Counted from the stretch's first letter, positions 17,081-26,389 are shown. The stretch is DNA of 64,000 bases from Halococcus agarilyticus (GCF_000334895.1 NZ_BAFM01000001.1:124001-188000); one strand, 5' to 3'. Notes: a model not told the origin generated them from the sequence alone. Program-made: numbers and translations.

Positions 17081-17998
17081 TCAGGCTGTCTCGTAGGCTT
17101 CCTCACGGACCCAGTCGTACCCCTCGTCCTCGAGCTGGTGGGCCAGCTCCGCGCCGCCGCTTTTGGCGATCTTGCCGTCGAGCATCACGTGGACGTGATC
17201 GGGCTCGACGTAGTCGAGGATCCGCTGGTAGTGGGTGATCTGGAGGATGCCCGCGCCCTGTTCGTCCCGCAGCGCGTTGATCCCGTTCGAGACGTCCTGC
17301 AGCCGGTCGATGTCGAGCCCGGAGTCGATCTCGTCGAGCACCGCGATCGACGGTTCGAGGATCGCGGCCTGGAGCACCTCGTTTTGCTTCTTCTCGCCGC
17401 CCGAGAAGCCCGCGTTGAGGTAACGCTGGGCGAACTCCGTGTCCATGTCGAGCTGGTCCATCTTCTCGGCCATGATTTCCTGGAACTCCGCGACGCCGAC
17501 GTCGCCCTCCTCGACGTCGCCCTCCATCGGCGAGGTGTCGTAGCCCGCGTCCTCGTCGTCCGCGTCGGCCTCTGCCTCCTCGCCTTCGTCGTCCTCGAAG
17601 AGCTCCTCGCGCTCTTCGAGCTTCGCGTTCAGGGCGGTGCGGAGGAAGTTCACCATCGTGACGCCCTCGATCTCGGCGGGGTACTGGAAGCCGAGGAAGA
17701 CGCCGAGCGCCGCGCGCTCGTTGGGTTCGAGATCGAGGAGGTTCACCGTTCGCATGTCCTCGGGGATCTCGATGTCCTCGAACTCCTCTTCGTCGAGATG
17801 GACGAGCACCTCGCCGTCGGTGACCTCGTAGGCGGGGTGGCCGGCGATGACCTTCGCGGTCGTCGACTTCCCAGACCCGTTCGGTCCCATCAGTGCGTGG
17901 ATCTCACCCGATCGAACTTCGAGATCGACCCCGTCGAGGATCTTCTCGCCGCCCTCCGCGACCTGTGCGTGGAGGTTCCGCAGCTCTAAGCGTGCCAT
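17081..17998 (-). CDS. sufC: Fe-S assembly ATPase SufC, with an acidic insert
   Basis: 305 residues from ATG 17998; the frame extends upstream but that part is not SufC-like. Walker A is GPNGSGKST (about residues 37-45), the ABC signature is FSGGEKKQNEVLQ, and Walker B is IAVLDEIDSGLDID. Compared with the usual 250 or so residues it carries about 40 extra, nearly all acidic (EELFEDDEGEEAEADADDEDA onward, about 125-165), between the Q-loop area and the signature. SufC drives conformational change of SufBD. First gene of the operon. Confidence 0.95.
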   Translation of the reverse strand: MARLELRNLHAQVAEGGEKILDGVDLEVRSGEIHALMGPNGSGKSTTAKVIAGHPAYEVTDGEVLVHLDEEEFEDIEIPEDMRTVNLLDLEPNERAALGVFLGFQYPAEIEGVTMVNFLRTALNAKLEEREELFEDDEGEEAEADADDEDAGYDTSPMEGDVEEGDVGVAEFQEIMAEKMDQLDMDTEFAQRYLNAGFSGGEKKQNEVLQAAILEPSIAVLDEIDSGLDIDRLQDVSNGINALRDEQGAGILQITHYQRILDYVEPDHVHVMLDGKIAKSGGAELAHQLEDEGYDWVREEAYETA

Positions 17999-18079
17999 GG
18001 TCCTATCGTCCGTTGGTTGGCGCGTCGACCTGATAATGGTTTTCATTCACCGGTAACGATTTTCGATGGAGGAAATTAT

Positions 18080-18484
18080 GTTTGTCGCGAGCCAAAGCCG
18101 CGCGGGCCAGGTCGGCTGGAGGGGAATCGCACTTCGTGCAGCGCTGCGCGGTAGCGGTTGGCGATGTAGTCGCGGAGGCGGAGCAGTGGCGGTGTGGAGC
18201 GGGAGGAAGCCACGCGGCCGCGTTTATCGCGGCCGCACGGGGAGGGACGGGGACTTCAGCGCGTGCCGCCACGAGGCGCTACGCGCCTCGGCCCGTGAGC
18301 AGACGCGACAGCGCGGGTCGCGCAATGCGGTCCTGGTGTCCTGCCGAACGAAGTGAGGCAGGGCTCGGGAGAGCGAAGCTCTCCCGGCGGACATGAAAAG
18401 GGCGAGGAACCGCCGCCAGGCGTCCGGCCGAGCGCAAGCGAGGCCGGATGCGCGGGCCGGTGGCCCGCGCAGTTCCGAGGGCTT
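18080..18484 (-). repeat. Mosaic palindromic intergenic element, copy B
   Basis: Lies between the PAN stop (18485) and sufC. It holds arms GGAGAGC around GAA (near 18369-18387), gaggcgctacgcgcctc (18273-18289), the pair gcgcgggccggtggcccgcgc (18450-18470), and GGCGGACATGAAAAGGGCG, a variant of the family core. It is more diverged than the other copies and lacks the clean TTTTTAC start. No gene is supported from 17999 to 18484. Confidence 0.6.
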
Positions 18485-19699
18485 TCAGGCGAAGGTTTTG
18501 GTCACGTCGCCGGTCGCCTCCTCGTCGGCTTCGATCTTCGCCCACGCCTCGTCGAAGTCGGTCATCCGGACCTCGGTGCGCTCGTCGCGGATGGCGAACA
18601 TCCCGGCCTCGGTGCAGACGGCCTTGATGTCCGCGCCGCTCGCGTCGGCGGCGTCGGCCGCGAGCTGCGAGAACTCGACGTCGTCGGCGAGGTTCATCTC
18701 CTGGGTGTGGATCGCGAAGATCTTCTCGCGGCCCTCGGCGTCGGGTTTGGGGACCTCGATGAGCCGGTCGAACCGACCAGGCCGGAGGATCGCGCGATCG
18801 AGCATGTCGAAGCGGTTGGTGGCGGCGATGATCCGAACCTCGCCGCGCTCCTCGAACCCGTCCATCTCGCTGAGGAGCTGCATCATCGTCCGTTGGACCT
18901 CGGCGTCGCCCGATGTCTTCGAGTCCGTTCTCTTGGAGGCGATCGCGTCGATCTCGTCGATGAAGATCACCGCGGGCTCGTGCTCGCGGGCGACCTCGAA
19001 GAGATCCCGGACGAGCTTCGCACCCTCGCCGATGAACTTGTGGACGAGCTCCGAGCCCGCCATCTTGATGAACGTCGCGTCGGTCTGGTTCGCGACCGCC
19101 TTCGCGAGCATCGTCTTGCCCGTTCCGGGCGGCCCGTGGAGCAGCACACCCGATGGGGGCTGGATCCCGACGTCGTCGAACATCTCGGGGCTCTTCAGGG
19201 GGAGCTCGACGGTCTCGCGCACCTCGTTCATCTGTTCGGCGAGCCCGCCGATGTCGTCGTACACGACCCCGGGGCTCTCCTCGACCTCCATCACGCGTGC
19301 CCGGACGTCGGTCTCGTCCGAGAGGTCGGTCACCACGGAGAGGGAGTTGTTGACCGCGACCCGCGAGCCCGGTTCGAGCTTCTCGCGGAGCTCGTCGGTG
19401 ACCTCGGTGAGCGCCTCCTGGTTGTTGCCGTGCTGTTTGATGATGACGCCGTCCTCGGCGACTTCTTGGACCGTGGCGACGAACAGCGGCGACTGCTTCA
19501 GCTTCTTGTTCTCGTGGTTGAGGCGTTCGAGTTTCTGCTGGAACTTGTTGTTCTCGGCGTTCGCGTCGAGCAGCTTGTCGCGCATCTCCTCGTTCTGGGC
19601 GTCGAGGATGTCGATGCGCTCTTCGAGCGAATCGATCTTCTCCTGGTGTGAGGCGTCGGTATCGTACGGTTGCTCCACGTCGTCCACCGTATCGGTCAT
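18485..19699 (-). CDS. pan: Proteasome-activating nucleotidase (PAN)
   Basis: 404-residue AAA ATPase that unfolds substrates for the 20S proteasome. N-terminal coiled coil (about residues 18-69), OB domain (about 72-135), AAA domain with Walker A GPPGTGKT (189-196), Walker [12 protein letters not shown] (about 245) and second region of homology [20 protein letters not shown]. The C-terminus is TKTFA, so the usual HbYX proteasome-docking motif appears as T-F-A, with Phe in the Tyr position. Monocistronic, divergent from the mre11 operon. Confidence 0.95.
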   Translation of the reverse strand: MTDTVDDVEQPYDTDASHQEKIDSLEERIDILDAQNEEMRDKLLDANAENNKFQQKLERLNHENKKLKQSPLFVATVQEVAEDGVIIKQHGNNQEALTEVTDELREKLEPGSRVAVNNSLSVVTDLSDETDVRARVMEVEESPGVVYDDIGGLAEQMNEVRETVELPLKSPEMFDDVGIQPPSGVLLHGPPGTGKTMLAKAVANQTDATFIKMAGSELVHKFIGEGAKLVRDLFEVAREHEPAVIFIDEIDAIASKRTDSKTSGDAEVQRTMMQLLSEMDGFEERGEVRIIAATNRFDMLDRAILRPGRFDRLIEVPKPDAEGREKIFAIHTQEMNLADDVEFSQLAADAADASGADIKAVCTEAGMFAIRDERTEVRMTDFDEAWAKIEADEEATGDVTKTFA

Positions 19700-19762
19700 T
19701 GCCAGCGATAGGGCGCTGGTTCATAAGAGACTTCGGGTCGCGCCGATCGCTCGCTGTCTCAT

Positions 19763-19838
19763 AGGGATTGTTGTGAGTCATTTCGGTATGCCGCCGACCC
19801 GTGTCGGCGGCTACCGGTAAACAGTCACAACAATCCCT
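19763..19838. mobile_element. 76-bp nested palindrome, MITE-like
   Basis: Outer perfect inverted repeat AGGGATTGTTGTGA (19763-19776) / TCACAACAATCCCT (19825-19838). Inner inverted repeat CCGCCGAC / GTCGGCGG (19791-19798, 19803-19810), with TCGGTA/TACCGG in between. CTCA occurs directly at 19758-19761 and 19839-19842, compatible with a 4-bp target duplication if one base more is counted on the left. It lies in the divergent PAN/mre11 spacer, so it is not a terminator. A non-autonomous transposon remnant is the best reading. Confidence 0.5.
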
Positions 19839-19914
19839 CTCAGTAGGCGATCAGCGCTCGCTTGCCGGTGTTCATTCTGGGACGACCATCAGCTGGGTGT
19901 CATAAAGCCACAGC

Positions 19915-19922
19915 GTTATAAC
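19915..19922 (+). promoter_or_regulatory. TATA-like box before the mre11 operon
   Basis: GTTATAAC, centred about 31 nt before ATG 19950 and about 170 nt before the mre11 start. It is the strongest TATA-like box in the PAN/mre11 spacer. The remainder of 19700-20087 holds the nested palindrome and a short ORF, both listed separately. Confidence 0.5.
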
Positions 19923-19949
19923 TTTCACGAGGGATACAACGCGATATAC

Positions 19950-20081
19950 ATGAGTCCCCTCCTGCCGGCCGTTCTCGAAGCATCATCACGGCCTCGCTTC
20001 GTCCGTTTCCAGCGGCCGACACGTAGCGATGTCGTGGGTCGATCGTATCGATTCTCGGGTATGCAACTGAACTGCACATAA
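19950..20081 (+). CDS. Possible 43-residue leader ORF of the mre11 operon
   Basis: ATG 19950 opens a frame ending in TAA 20079-20081, 6 nt before the mre11 ATG. The product is basic (MSPLLPAVLEASSRPRF onward), unlike typical acidic haloarchaeal proteins. The TATA-like box at 19915-19922 is placed to make ATG 19950 nearly leaderless. It could be a translated leader, or only the untranslated 5' part of the operon. No family is recognisable. Confidence 0.3.
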   Translation: MSPLLPAVLEASSRPRFVRFQRPTRSDVVGRSYRFSGMQLNCT

Positions 20082-20087
20082 CCGATC

Positions 20088-21638
20088 ATGCGCTTGGCTC
20101 ATCTCGCCGACATCCACATCGGACACCGCCAGTACGGACTCGACAAACGAGAGGACGACATGATCGCGACGCTTCGCCACACTCTCGGCGAAATCGGTGA
20201 CAGCGACGTCGACGCCGTTCTCCTGCCGGGTGATCTGTTCCATTCCCGGGACCTCCGTCCGAAGAACCTCGACAGGGTCGAAGACGCCCTCCGAGAGTGC
20301 GTTCCCGACGATGTTCGTGTGCTCGTCTCGCGCGGAAACCACGACGAGAACCTCTCGCCACGGGACGTCACATGGCTCAGCTATCTCCACCGCCGTGGTC
20401 ACATCGTTCTGCTCGAAGCCGATCTCGGCGGCGACACCGCAGCGGGGTTCGATCCGTTCGATCCCGACGAACCGGGCGAACACGCCGAATTCGTCGATCT
20501 CCCTGACGCCGACGTGGGCGGCCCGGTTCGCGTCTTCGGCCTGCAGTGGCGTGGTGCGCGGACGGCGGACGCGCTCGAACGGGTTGCCCGTGAAATCCGT
20601 GCGACGAACGACAAACATGGTGAGCCGGCGTACACTGCTCTACTCGGGCACTTCGGTATGGAAGACGAGGTACCCGCACTCGGCGGCACGATCACCCACA
20701 CCGACCTTCGGGAGGTCCGGGAGGTCGTCGACTATCTCGCGCTCGGCCACATTCACAAACGCTACGAGGCCGCCGGCTGGATCCACAACCCGGGTTCGCC
20801 CGAGGCACACGACACCCAGGAAGGCCGTGACGACTGGGAACACGGCTACTACCTCGTGGAACTCGAACCCGACACGAACGCCGATGGTCCGGGGGCACTG
20901 GCTCACGACCCGACCCATCACGCGTCGAAGCGTCGGGCCTACCACCCGATCGAGTTCGACGTCACCCCGTACGACTCGCCAGGCAATCTCGAAGCGGCGT
21001 TCCACGAACACGTTCGCGAGGAGCGCGACGCTATCGAGACACGCTGCGAACGGGACGTCCACACCGGAAGGGGTGGGAGTCGGCGACCACCGCTCGTCGA
21101 TCTTCGATTCACGGGGACGCTCCAGTTCTCCCGATCCGATCTCCGGACGGGCGAACTCTCCGCACGAACGAAAGAGGCGTGTGAGGCACTCCACGTCCAG
21201 ACCACGGTCGGCGTTCGGACGGCGGACGTCGAGGCGTTGCTCGCCGAACTCGAAGACGACGGCGCGTTCGTCGACGGCAGACTCGACACCTCAGTGCTCG
21301 AACGCCAGGTCTTCGAGACCATCGCCACCGAATCGGAGTACGGCGACCGCGCCGACGACGTCGCGGACGTCCTCGAACGCGCCCACGCGATGGCCCAAGA
21401 CGGCGAGAACCCGACGGACGTCGCCGATACCGTGAGCGAGCGTCGCCGGGAACTGTTCCCCGAGATGGCCGACGACGTCACTATCGACGTTCCCGAGGAT
21501 CCCCTCACGGACGAAACCGACGACGCCCGAGACACCGCCGCGACCGACGACGGTGCGAACGAGACAACCGTCTCGGACGCCACGACGACGGCAGGACTCG
21601 GCGAGTTCGCGAGTCCCGATGGGGGTGACGCCGAGTGA
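20088..21638 (+). CDS. mre11: DNA double-strand break repair nuclease Mre11
   Basis: 516 residues. The calcineurin-like phosphoesterase motifs appear in order: HLADIHIGH (D-x-H), LLPGDLFHS (GD), RGNHDEN (GNHD), LLGHFGM (GH) and LGHIHKR (GHxH). The C-terminal 120 residues are acidic and Thr/Asp-rich. Mre11 provides the 3'-5' exo- and endonuclease activity of the Mre11-Rad50 complex. First main gene of the operon; its TGA overlaps the GTG start of rad50 (GTGA, 21635-21638). Confidence 0.96.
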   Translation: MRLAHLADIHIGHRQYGLDKREDDMIATLRHTLGEIGDSDVDAVLLPGDLFHSRDLRPKNLDRVEDALRECVPDDVRVLVSRGNHDENLSPRDVTWLSYLHRRGHIVLLEADLGGDTAAGFDPFDPDEPGEHAEFVDLPDADVGGPVRVFGLQWRGARTADALERVAREIRATNDKHGEPAYTALLGHFGMEDEVPALGGTITHTDLREVREVVDYLALGHIHKRYEAAGWIHNPGSPEAHDTQEGRDDWEHGYYLVELEPDTNADGPGALAHDPTHHASKRRAYHPIEFDVTPYDSPGNLEAAFHEHVREERDAIETRCERDVHTGRGGSRRPPLVDLRFTGTLQFSRSDLRTGELSARTKEACEALHVQTTVGVRTADVEALLAELEDDGAFVDGRLDTSVLERQVFETIATESEYGDRADDVADVLERAHAMAQDGENPTDVADTVSERRRELFPEMADDVTIDVPEDPLTDETDDARDTAATDDGANETTVSDATTTAGLGEFASPDGGDAE

Positions 21639-24343
21639 GGATCACTTCCGTCGCGCTCGAAGACATCAAGTCCTACGAGGATCGAACGGAGATCCCGCTG
21701 GCCGGCGGCGTGACGGCGATCCTTGGCGAAAACGGTGCGGGGAAATCCACCGTTCAGGAGGCCATCGGTTATGCACTGTTCGACTCGCTCCCGTTCACCA
21801 CGAAGGATTTCGTTCGTGAGGGGGCTTCCTCGGGCAAGGTCGAAGTGACCTTCGAGCAGGAAACCACCGACGGCACCGAAACCTATCGCGTGACGCGCCA
21901 CGCGGGACGATCGAAGTACGAGGTCGCTCGTCAGGACGGCGACACCTGGCTCGATCAGGAGATCGACAGCAAGGCGTCGCTCGTCGAGTGGCTCTGCGCC
22001 CGATTCGGTCTCGCTGACGGCGACGAGCTCTCGGATCTCTGGGAGTCGTGTATCGGCGTTCCGCAGACACGATTCCTGGCCGACTTCGCACAGACCGCCC
22101 GCGGTCGCAAGGCGACGTTCGACGCACTCCTCGACATCGACGCCTACGAGGAGTCGTTCGGCGGCACGCTGAAGGACGCTCCCGATGCCATCGAGGCCGA
22201 GCGAGCGTCCGTTCGCGAGGACGTCCGGGAGCTGACCGGCGAGGTCCAGGCGCTACCCGAGCGACGAGCGAAGGTCGCGGAGCTCGCCGAAGAGATTTCG
22301 TCGCTCGAAACCGCCATCGAGGAGACCGAGCAGGAACTTCGAGATGCGGAGGAGCGCTACGATGAACTCGCGGCGGTCGAAGACCGCATCGATGACCTCG
22401 AAGGCGAGCTGCAAGCGGCGGAGAACGACATCGAGTCCACAACGGCCGCGCTCGAAACCGCGCGCAAGGAACTCGGGCGTGCGCAGGCGGCAGCACAGCA
22501 GTGCGAAGCGGCGAGGGAGGGCCACGAGCGATACCTCGACGCCGAGGAACGCGAGGAGTCGCTCGAAGAACGCGAGGCTACCCGCGACGAACTCCGCGAG
22601 CGAAAGCGCGAGCGGGAGGGCGAGATCCAGCGACTCGAAGAGAGGGTGGACGGGCTGGAAGCGGACGTCGAGAAGCACAAATCGGCAGCGGCGACGATGG
22701 AGGAACTGGCGGACGCGAAGGAACGCCACGACGAGGTCGACGAACGCATTCGAGAGGGCGAGCAGACGAAGACGACCATCGAGACGCTCGACGAGACCAT
22801 CGACGAACTGGCCGAGGAGATCGACACCACCGTGGGCGAGATCGTCGAGAACCGTCGGATGATCTGTCGGATCGAGGAAGAGCGCGAGAACGCACCCGAT
22901 CTCGGGGAGCTGGAGTCTCAGGTCGGCGACGCGAAAGCCGAACGCACGGCGCTCGCCACCGAACGCGACCGGCTTCGCGAACAACTCGAACGACTTCGCG
23001 ACGCCGACGCGGACGCGGCGTGTCCGACGTGTGGGCAGCCGCTCGCCGCCGAGCACCGCGAGGAAACCATCGCCGAGCGCGAGGCGCGGCTGGACGAGAT
23101 CGACGACGAACGCGCGACCCTCGCGGAGCGGATCGAAACGCTCGAAGAGCGCCTCGACGCAGCGAAAGCGGTTCAGGAGCGGGTCACCACCCTCTCCCTC
23201 CGATACGAACAGCGCGACGATCTCGCGGAAGAACTACAGGAGCTGAAAGACGAGCGCGAGGACGCGATCGAGCGACGAGACGCGCTCGAAGCCGAGGTCC
23301 CCGATCTGGTGGAGCTGCGCGAAACCCGTGCGGAGTTGGCCGACGCCCGCGAGACGTACGTCCAGGCGATGACTAGGGCGGCGGACACCGCCGACGCCGA
23401 GGCGGAGCTGGAGACCGTCCAGGAGACGCTCGCCGACGAACGGGACGCACTTGCCGATCTCGAAGACGAACTGCGTGCTTACGGAGATCTCGACGAGAAA
23501 CTCGCCGAGGTCAGGGAGACGTTGCGCGAGACCGAGGCGGACCACGAAACGTTCGTCCAGCACCGCCAGCAGGCCGCGGAGGTCGAGGAGCGTACGGAGA
23601 CCGTTGAGGAACTGGAGGCCGAACTCGACGCCGCCGAGGCGACGCGCGACGAACACGCCACGGCGCTGTCGTCGACGCGTGATGAGTTCGATCCCGAGGA
23701 GTACGCCGAACTCGACGAGCGCATCACGGAGCTGACCGAGGAGGTCGGCGGCTATCGACAGCGAAAGGAAGCTCGCGAGGCCGACCACGAGGAAGCTGCA
23801 GCGGCAGTCGAGCGTCTGGAAGGCAAGCTGGCGGAGCGATCCGAGAAAGTCGAGCGCCTGAAAGAACTCGCCGCCGATCACCGGTTCGCGACGTGGGTCC
23901 GCGAGAACGTCCGTGCGGCGGGACCGAAGATGCGCGAGGTCATCACGAGCCGGATCGGCGAGCGCGCCAACCAGCTCTTTCGGACGATCCGCGGACGGGC
24001 TGCCGAAACCCTGGAGTGGACCAGCGATTACGAGATCGTCGTCGTCGATGCCGACGTGCGCAAGTCCTTCGACACGCTCTCTGGCGGCGAGAAGATGGCC
24101 GCCGCGCTCGCGGTCCGGCTGGCGATCTTAGAACAGCTCTCGTCCATCGGGATCGCCTTCCTCGACGAACCCACCGCGAACCTCGACGCCCAGAAGAAAG
24201 CGAACCTCGTCGAGCAGTTGAATCAACTGGAGGCGTTCGATCAACTGGCCGTGATCAGTCACGATACGGCTTTCGAGACCATGACCGATTACGCCGTCAC
24301 CGTGACGAAGGATCGCCAAACAACGGAGGTGAACGCCGACTGA
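21635..24343 (+). CDS. rad50: DNA double-strand break repair ATPase Rad50
   Basis: 902 residues from GTG 21635, overlapping mre11 by 4 bp. SMC-like layout: Walker A GENGAGKST near residue 35, two long coiled coils rich in Glu/Arg, zinc hook CPTCGQPL at about residue 463, ABC signature LSGGEKMAAALAVRLA and Walker B IAFLDEPTANLDAQKK near the end. Dimers tether DNA ends through the hook and control Mre11. Ends in TGATG shared with nurA. Confidence 0.97.
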   Translation: MRITSVALEDIKSYEDRTEIPLAGGVTAILGENGAGKSTVQEAIGYALFDSLPFTTKDFVREGASSGKVEVTFEQETTDGTETYRVTRHAGRSKYEVARQDGDTWLDQEIDSKASLVEWLCARFGLADGDELSDLWESCIGVPQTRFLADFAQTARGRKATFDALLDIDAYEESFGGTLKDAPDAIEAERASVREDVRELTGEVQALPERRAKVAELAEEISSLETAIEETEQELRDAEERYDELAAVEDRIDDLEGELQAAENDIESTTAALETARKELGRAQAAAQQCEAAREGHERYLDAEEREESLEEREATRDELRERKREREGEIQRLEERVDGLEADVEKHKSAAATMEELADAKERHDEVDERIREGEQTKTTIETLDETIDELAEEIDTTVGEIVENRRMICRIEEERENAPDLGELESQVGDAKAERTALATERDRLREQLERLRDADADAACPTCGQPLAAEHREETIAEREARLDEIDDERATLAERIETLEERLDAAKAVQERVTTLSLRYEQRDDLAEELQELKDEREDAIERRDALEAEVPDLVELRETRAELADARETYVQAMTRAADTADAEAELETVQETLADERDALADLEDELRAYGDLDEKLAEVRETLRETEADHETFVQHRQQAAEVEERTETVEELEAELDAAEATRDEHATALSSTRDEFDPEEYAELDERITELTEEVGGYRQRKEAREADHEEAAAAVERLEGKLAERSEKVERLKELAADHRFATWVRENVRAAGPKMREVITSRIGERANQLFRTIRGRAAETLEWTSDYEIVVVDADVRKSFDTLSGGEKMAAALAVRLAILEQLSSIGIAFLDEPTANLDAQKKANLVEQLNQLEAFDQLAVISHDTAFETMTDYAVTVTKDRQTTEVNAD

Positions 24344-25635
24344 TGGTGTTCGATACACGGAGCGCGGCGGCCGCACTCGACGAAAACGTCGAGGACGTCG
24401 AGGAGTACCTCCGGGAGGACGACGATCTCGTTGAACGGTATCGTGAGGCATTCACGGAGGTCTCTGCGTGGGGTTCGGCGCGGATCAACAACGCTGGAGA
24501 AATCGGGAGCGGGAGCGAATCGTATCCGGGTGCGAAGCCACCACAGTCCGATGGAGTGTTTACACCTGAGTTCGACACACACGGCGGCTTGATTCACGGT
24601 CACGAGGAGAGCGAAACGTGGGAGAGCCACGAGGCGGTCAACGACTGGGCACGGGACGTTTTACGGGGGGTTCCGATGCTGGCGACCGACGGATCCGAGA
24701 TACCACCGACGACGCAGTTCAACCTCCCGGTTGCGTACGTACAGGCGGCGTGGTGTCTGAACCACCACGTTCCGGAGGGCCGCCTCGAACGCGACCTCGA
24801 CGGTCAACTGCTCACGCCGGCCGAACTCTCCCGGGAAGCCGACGACGGCGACTATCGGTTCGTGGACTCGTCGCTCGTCGGCCAGCGTCGCTACGAACAC
24901 GAAGGCGAAACGGTCGTTCGACGGATGGAAGCGCTCGCGGAAGCACGCGACGCCGGTGAGTTGGATCGGCCACCGATCGTCCTGTACGACGGCCCGCTCG
25001 TCCTCTCATTTACTAGTGTGTTCGACCACGAGACTCGCCGGCGCTACATCGAGACGATGCGTGAGATCGTCGCCGCCAGCTACGAACGACGCGTGCCGCT
25101 CGTCGGTTACGTCGCGGGGACGGATGCGAGCGACCTCGTGAAGATGGTGCGACGACTCCAGCCCGAGACGTTCGGCGAGAACCGAATAATCCCGGATTCA
25201 CGGGTCCTCTCGGGACTGATGGGGACGTGGGGTGACCGAACGGTCCCGTTTGTCTGTCGGCGCGACGGTACCGTCGATGACCTCTTCGGGTCCAGCGAGC
25301 GCGGGGATCACGATGTCTCCGGCGAAGTATTGTTCTCTTATCTCAACGTTCCACCCGGAACGGGGCTGGACCGGATCGAGTTCCCTGACTGGCTGGTCCA
25401 CGAGGACGGCCCTGAGGGGTACGAAACCATGTACGACTACACTATCGAGATGGTCCGAGCAGAGGCGGCCGTCGGACGGGGCTACCCCGAACTCCTCCAG
25501 CAGGCCGACAGCGACGCAGTGCTCGACCAACAGGATCGCCAGCGGTTCCACCGACTGCTCCAGAACTGGGCTGAGGAACACGACATCCCGCTCGAATGGG
25601 ACGCGAAGGCTCTAAGCAAGGAGCGCCGCCGGTGA
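24343..25635 (+). CDS. nurA: NurA-family 5'-3' nuclease
   Basis: 430 residues from ATG 24343, which shares one base with the rad50 stop. NurA catalytic signatures are MLATDGSEI (Asp116) and VLYDGPLVLSF (about 218), with later acidic residues and a C-terminal FPDWLVHEDG/YPELLQQAD region. NurA works with the HerA translocase to resect DNA ends after Mre11-Rad50. The 70 bp after it contain no terminator-like T-run, so the operon likely continues. Confidence 0.92.
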   Translation: MVFDTRSAAAALDENVEDVEEYLREDDDLVERYREAFTEVSAWGSARINNAGEIGSGSESYPGAKPPQSDGVFTPEFDTHGGLIHGHEESETWESHEAVNDWARDVLRGVPMLATDGSEIPPTTQFNLPVAYVQAAWCLNHHVPEGRLERDLDGQLLTPAELSREADDGDYRFVDSSLVGQRRYEHEGETVVRRMEALAEARDAGELDRPPIVLYDGPLVLSFTSVFDHETRRRYIETMREIVAASYERRVPLVGYVAGTDASDLVKMVRRLQPETFGENRIIPDSRVLSGLMGTWGDRTVPFVCRRDGTVDDLFGSSERGDHDVSGEVLFSYLNVPPGTGLDRIEFPDWLVHEDGPEGYETMYDYTIEMVRAEAAVGRGYPELLQQADSDAVLDQQDRQRFHRLLQNWAEEHDIPLEWDAKALSKERRR

Positions 25636-25705
25636 TTACCACTTCATCGATCGTGCCGTGCGAGTACGGCGATACACGACCACAGACTCACGCTCAATTC
25701 CATTC

Positions 25706-26389
25706 ATGAGTACGGACACACCTACCGACGCGGCAAGTGACGTGGCGAGCGTCGCCGACTGTCTCGCCATCGGGAGCATCGTCAACTCGAACAGCCACAT
25801 GGATTACACCGTCGAGATCTACAACCAGCACGACCGCGACCGCGATCCCGAACCCCAGGAGTACGGGTTCGGCCAACCGGTGTTCGTCCATACGACGATC
25901 GACGGTACGCAGTACGTGATGATGGGTGTCATCTACGACACACAACTTGTAGATCCCGATCAAGGTCGTACTGGCCCCCGACTCGCACAGGACGACCAAC
26001 ACCAGTTCACGCCGGGGTACGTCGAGGAGCGGACCACGCTCGCCGGTGTCGCCCTGCTCGGTACTGCCGAAGTCACATCGGACGACTCGATCCGTTCACC
26101 CGAGCACGGAATGCCGCCGTGGACGCTGTCCGTCGACGACACCGTTCTTCGGTGTCCCGATGCGGTGACCGTCGCGTTCCATACCGACGAGGATGGCGGG
26201 CTACGGATGGCGTACTGGGATCGGCTTCTCGACGTGGCCGGCGATTTCGGTGCGGAGGTCACCCTCGCGATGATCGAACGGCTTCGGGACGCCTTCGATG
26301 AGGGCGATTCCAACCAGCAGGTCCTCGACGTCATCGAACGGAACGTCCGCTGGCAGGCATCGACCGATCGCGGGGTGGTCCGTCGATGA
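25706..26389 (+). CDS. Unknown protein between nurA and herA; possible HAS-barrel-like domain
   Basis: 227 residues from ATG 25706; the earlier in-frame start at 25658 adds a basic stretch and is less likely. The N-terminal half (AIGSIVNSNSHMDYTVEIYN, GFGQPVFVHTTIDG, YVMMGVIYDTQLV) has the beta-strand spacing of the HerA N-terminal HAS barrel (compare GTVVEPGDGPNEFVFVTP and KTGEFITYTVAVEG in the next gene). The C-terminal half is acidic with a helical end. Its TGA overlaps the herA ATG by 4 bp. A role as accessory subunit of HerA-NurA is inferred from position and this weak resemblance. Confidence 0.75.
   Translation: MSTDTPTDAASDVASVADCLAIGSIVNSNSHMDYTVEIYNQHDRDRDPEPQEYGFGQPVFVHTTIDGTQYVMMGVIYDTQLVDPDQGRTGPRLAQDDQHQFTPGYVEERTTLAGVALLGTAEVTSDDSIRSPEHGMPPWTLSVDDTVLRCPDAVTVAFHTDEDGGLRMAYWDRLLDVAGDFGAEVTLAMIERLRDAFDEGDSNQQVLDVIERNVRWQASTDRGVVRR

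Noticed and set aside
15806-17989. 727-residue plus-strand ORF
   Set aside because: It lies antisense to sufB and sufC and has the Val/Leu/Arg/Asp pattern of a GC-rich shadow frame. The minus-strand genes carry clear Suf motifs.
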